A stretch of DNA of 64,000 bases. Origin: Penium margaritaceum. Lineage: Eukaryota; Streptophyta; Zygnematophyceae; Desmidiales; Peniaceae. Shown piece by piece: positions 62,201-64,000 of the stretch. A program made the position numbers and the translations under genes. The notes beneath the pieces were generated by a model, which saw only the letters and a program-made list of their open reading frames with translations, ran no database searches and was not told where the DNA came from. The stretch is taken from the NCBI GenBank assembly GCA_023375785.1, contig SZWC01000029.1, forward strand, positions 508,353 to 572,352, in the 5' to 3' direction. Positions within the stretch are counted from its first letter, which is position 1, and the number at the start of each line of letters is the position of its first letter.

Positions 62201-64000
62201 GTGTAAGTGTGTGTAAGTGTATATAAGTGCGTATACATGTGTGTAAGTACTTGTAAGTGCATGTAAGTATGTGTAAGTGTGTGTAAGTCCGTGCAACTAC
62301 GTGTAAGTATGTGTAAGTGTGTGTAAGTGCGTGTAAGTGCATGTAAGTGCGTGTCAGTGTGTGTAAGAGTGTGTGTAAGTGCGTGTAGGTGTGTGTAAGT
62401 CCGTGTAAGTGTGCGTAAGTGCATGTAAGTGCGCGTAAGTACGTGTAAGTGTGTATAAGTATGTGTAAGTGTGTGTAAGTGCGTGTAAGTGTGTATAAGT
62501 ACGTGTAAGTGCGTGGACGTACGTGTAAGTGTATGTAAGTGCGTGTGAATGTGTGTAAGTGTGTCTAAGTGCGTAAAAGCACGTGTAAATGCGTATACCT
62601 GCATGTAAGTGTGTGTAAGTGCATGTAAGTGCGTGTGAGTATGTGTTAGTGCATGTAAGTGTATGTAAGTACGTGTAAGTGCGTGTAAGTACTTGTAAGT
62701 GCGTGTAAGTGCATGTAAGTTTGTGTAAGTGCGTGTAAGTTCGTGTAAGTGCGTGTAAGTGGGTGTGGTTGCGTGTAAGTGCATGTAAGTGCGTGTAAGT
62801 GCATGTAAGTATGCGTAAGTGCATGGAAGTACGTGTAAGTGCATGTAAGTGTGTGTAACTGCGTGCAAGTGTGTGTTAGTGCAGGTAAGTACATGTAAGT
62901 ATGTGTAAGTTCGTGTAAGGGCGTATAATTGTGTGTAAGTGCGTGTAAGGACATGTAAGTAGGTGTAAGTACGTGTAACTGCATATAAGTACGTGTAAGT
63001 GTGTATACCTGCGTGTAAGTGCGTATAAGTGCCGGTAAGTGAGTGTAAGTATGTGTAAGTAAATGTAAGTACGTGCAAGAGTGTGTAAGTGCTTGTAAGT
63101 GCGTGTAAGTGCATGTAATTGCGTGTAAGTGTATGTAAGTACGTGTAAGTGCGTGTAAGTGTGTGTAAGTGTGTGTAAGGGCCTATAAGTGTTTTTTACT
63201 GCGTGTAAGTGAGTGTAAGCGCGTGTTAGTGCGTATAAGTGCGTGTAAGTGCATGCAAGTACGTGTAAGTGCGTGTAAATGCGTATAAGTGCGTGTAAGT
63301 GTGTCTAAGTGCGTGTTATTACGTGCAAGTCTTTGTAAGTGCGTATAAGTACGTATAAGTGCGTGTAAGTGCGTGTAAATTCATGTAAGTGCGTGTACGT
63401 ACATATAAGTACAATAAACTACGTGTAAGTGCGTGTAAGTACATATAAGTATGCGAAGTGCGTGTAAGTGTGTGCAAGTGCGTGTAAGTGCGTGTAAGTG
63501 CGTGTAATTGTGTGTAAGTGTAGGTAAGTGTGTATAAGTGCGTGTAAGTGTATGTAAGTGCGTGTAAGTACAGGTAAGTATGTGTAAGTACATGTAAGCG
63601 TGTGTAAGTTCTTGTAAGTTCTTGTAAGTACGTGTAATTGCGTGTAAGTACGTATAAGTACGTGTAAGTGCGTGTAAGTGCATGTAAGTGCGTGTAAGTG
63701 CTTGTAAGTGTGTCTAAGTGCGTGTAAGTATGTGTAAGTGCATGTAAGTGCGTGTACGTAGGTGTGAGTGCATGTACGTGCATGTCAGTACGTGTAAGTT
63801 TGTGCGGGTGCGTGTAAGTGCGTGTAGGTACATGTAAGTCCGTGTAAGTACGCATAAGTGTGTGTAAGTGGGTTTAAGTGCGTGTAAGTATATGTAAGTG
63901 TGTATAAGTGCATGTAAGTGCGTGTAAATACGTGTAAGTGTGTGTAAGTGTGTGTAAATGTGTGTAAGTGCATGTAAATGCGTGTAAGTGCATGTAACTG

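Larger units (their letters stand above)
51498..64000 (+). repeat. 10-bp satellite, forward orientation (third array)
   Basis: About 1225 units (less the N gap) from the strand switch around CTTACATGTACGTGTAG to beyond the window end. Landmarks that break the 10-bp phase recur with a long period: GTCACACAA at about 52647 and 57972, GTCACATAA at about 53456, 58741 and 59252, and GGAACACTGTGTAAGC at about 55097 and 60912. No gene is seen. Confidence 0.97.

Noticed and set aside
1-64000. tRNA, rRNA, snRNA or riboswitch genes
   Set aside because: No cloverleaf, conserved rRNA segment or other RNA motif was recognised; the single-copy region is accounted for by the element.

Overview
This window is eukaryotic and almost entirely satellite DNA. 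About 89% of it is tandem repeat in four families with monomers of 10, 11, 20 and 21 bp. The only non-repetitive sequence is a GC-rich block of about 7.1 kb (30903-37982) that looks like a decayed LTR-retrotransposon of the Gypsy/Metaviridae type. I see no intact host gene, no rRNA or tRNA, and no prokaryotic gene organisation. The host cannot be named from the sequence. A protist, alga or plant with giant minisatellite arrays is plausible, but this is a guess.

Layout: 20-bp array forward (1-3968); 20-bp array inverted (3969-5640); 10-bp array forward (5641-13671); 21-bp array (13672-16267); 11-bp array (16268-18705, short N gap inside); 20-bp array forward (18706-27087, with a 780-bp block of 39 identical units); 20-bp array inverted (27088-28214); 10-bp array forward (28215-30902); retroelement (30903-37982); 11-bp array forward (37983-38798) then inverted (38799-38898); 10-bp array inverted (38899-51497); 10-bp array forward (51498-64000, with a 248-bp N gap).

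The main result is that the families are not independent. The series 20-bp forward, 20-bp inverted, 10-bp forward occurs twice, with the same inversion point and the same 20/10-bp junction, at an offset of about 22-23 kb. The window is therefore part of a super-satellite whose unit is a chain of different satellites. Below that level are higher-order repeats of about 63-300 bp, 1.0 kb and 5.3 kb. Every monomer is close to one or two turns of the DNA helix. Every 10-bp unit carries GTAAGT, the 5' splice-site core, on one strand.

The many long open frames in the arrays are products of the repeat unit and are not annotated as genes. Both N gaps are flanked by (near-)identical direct copies of adjoining sequence, which points to assembly joins.
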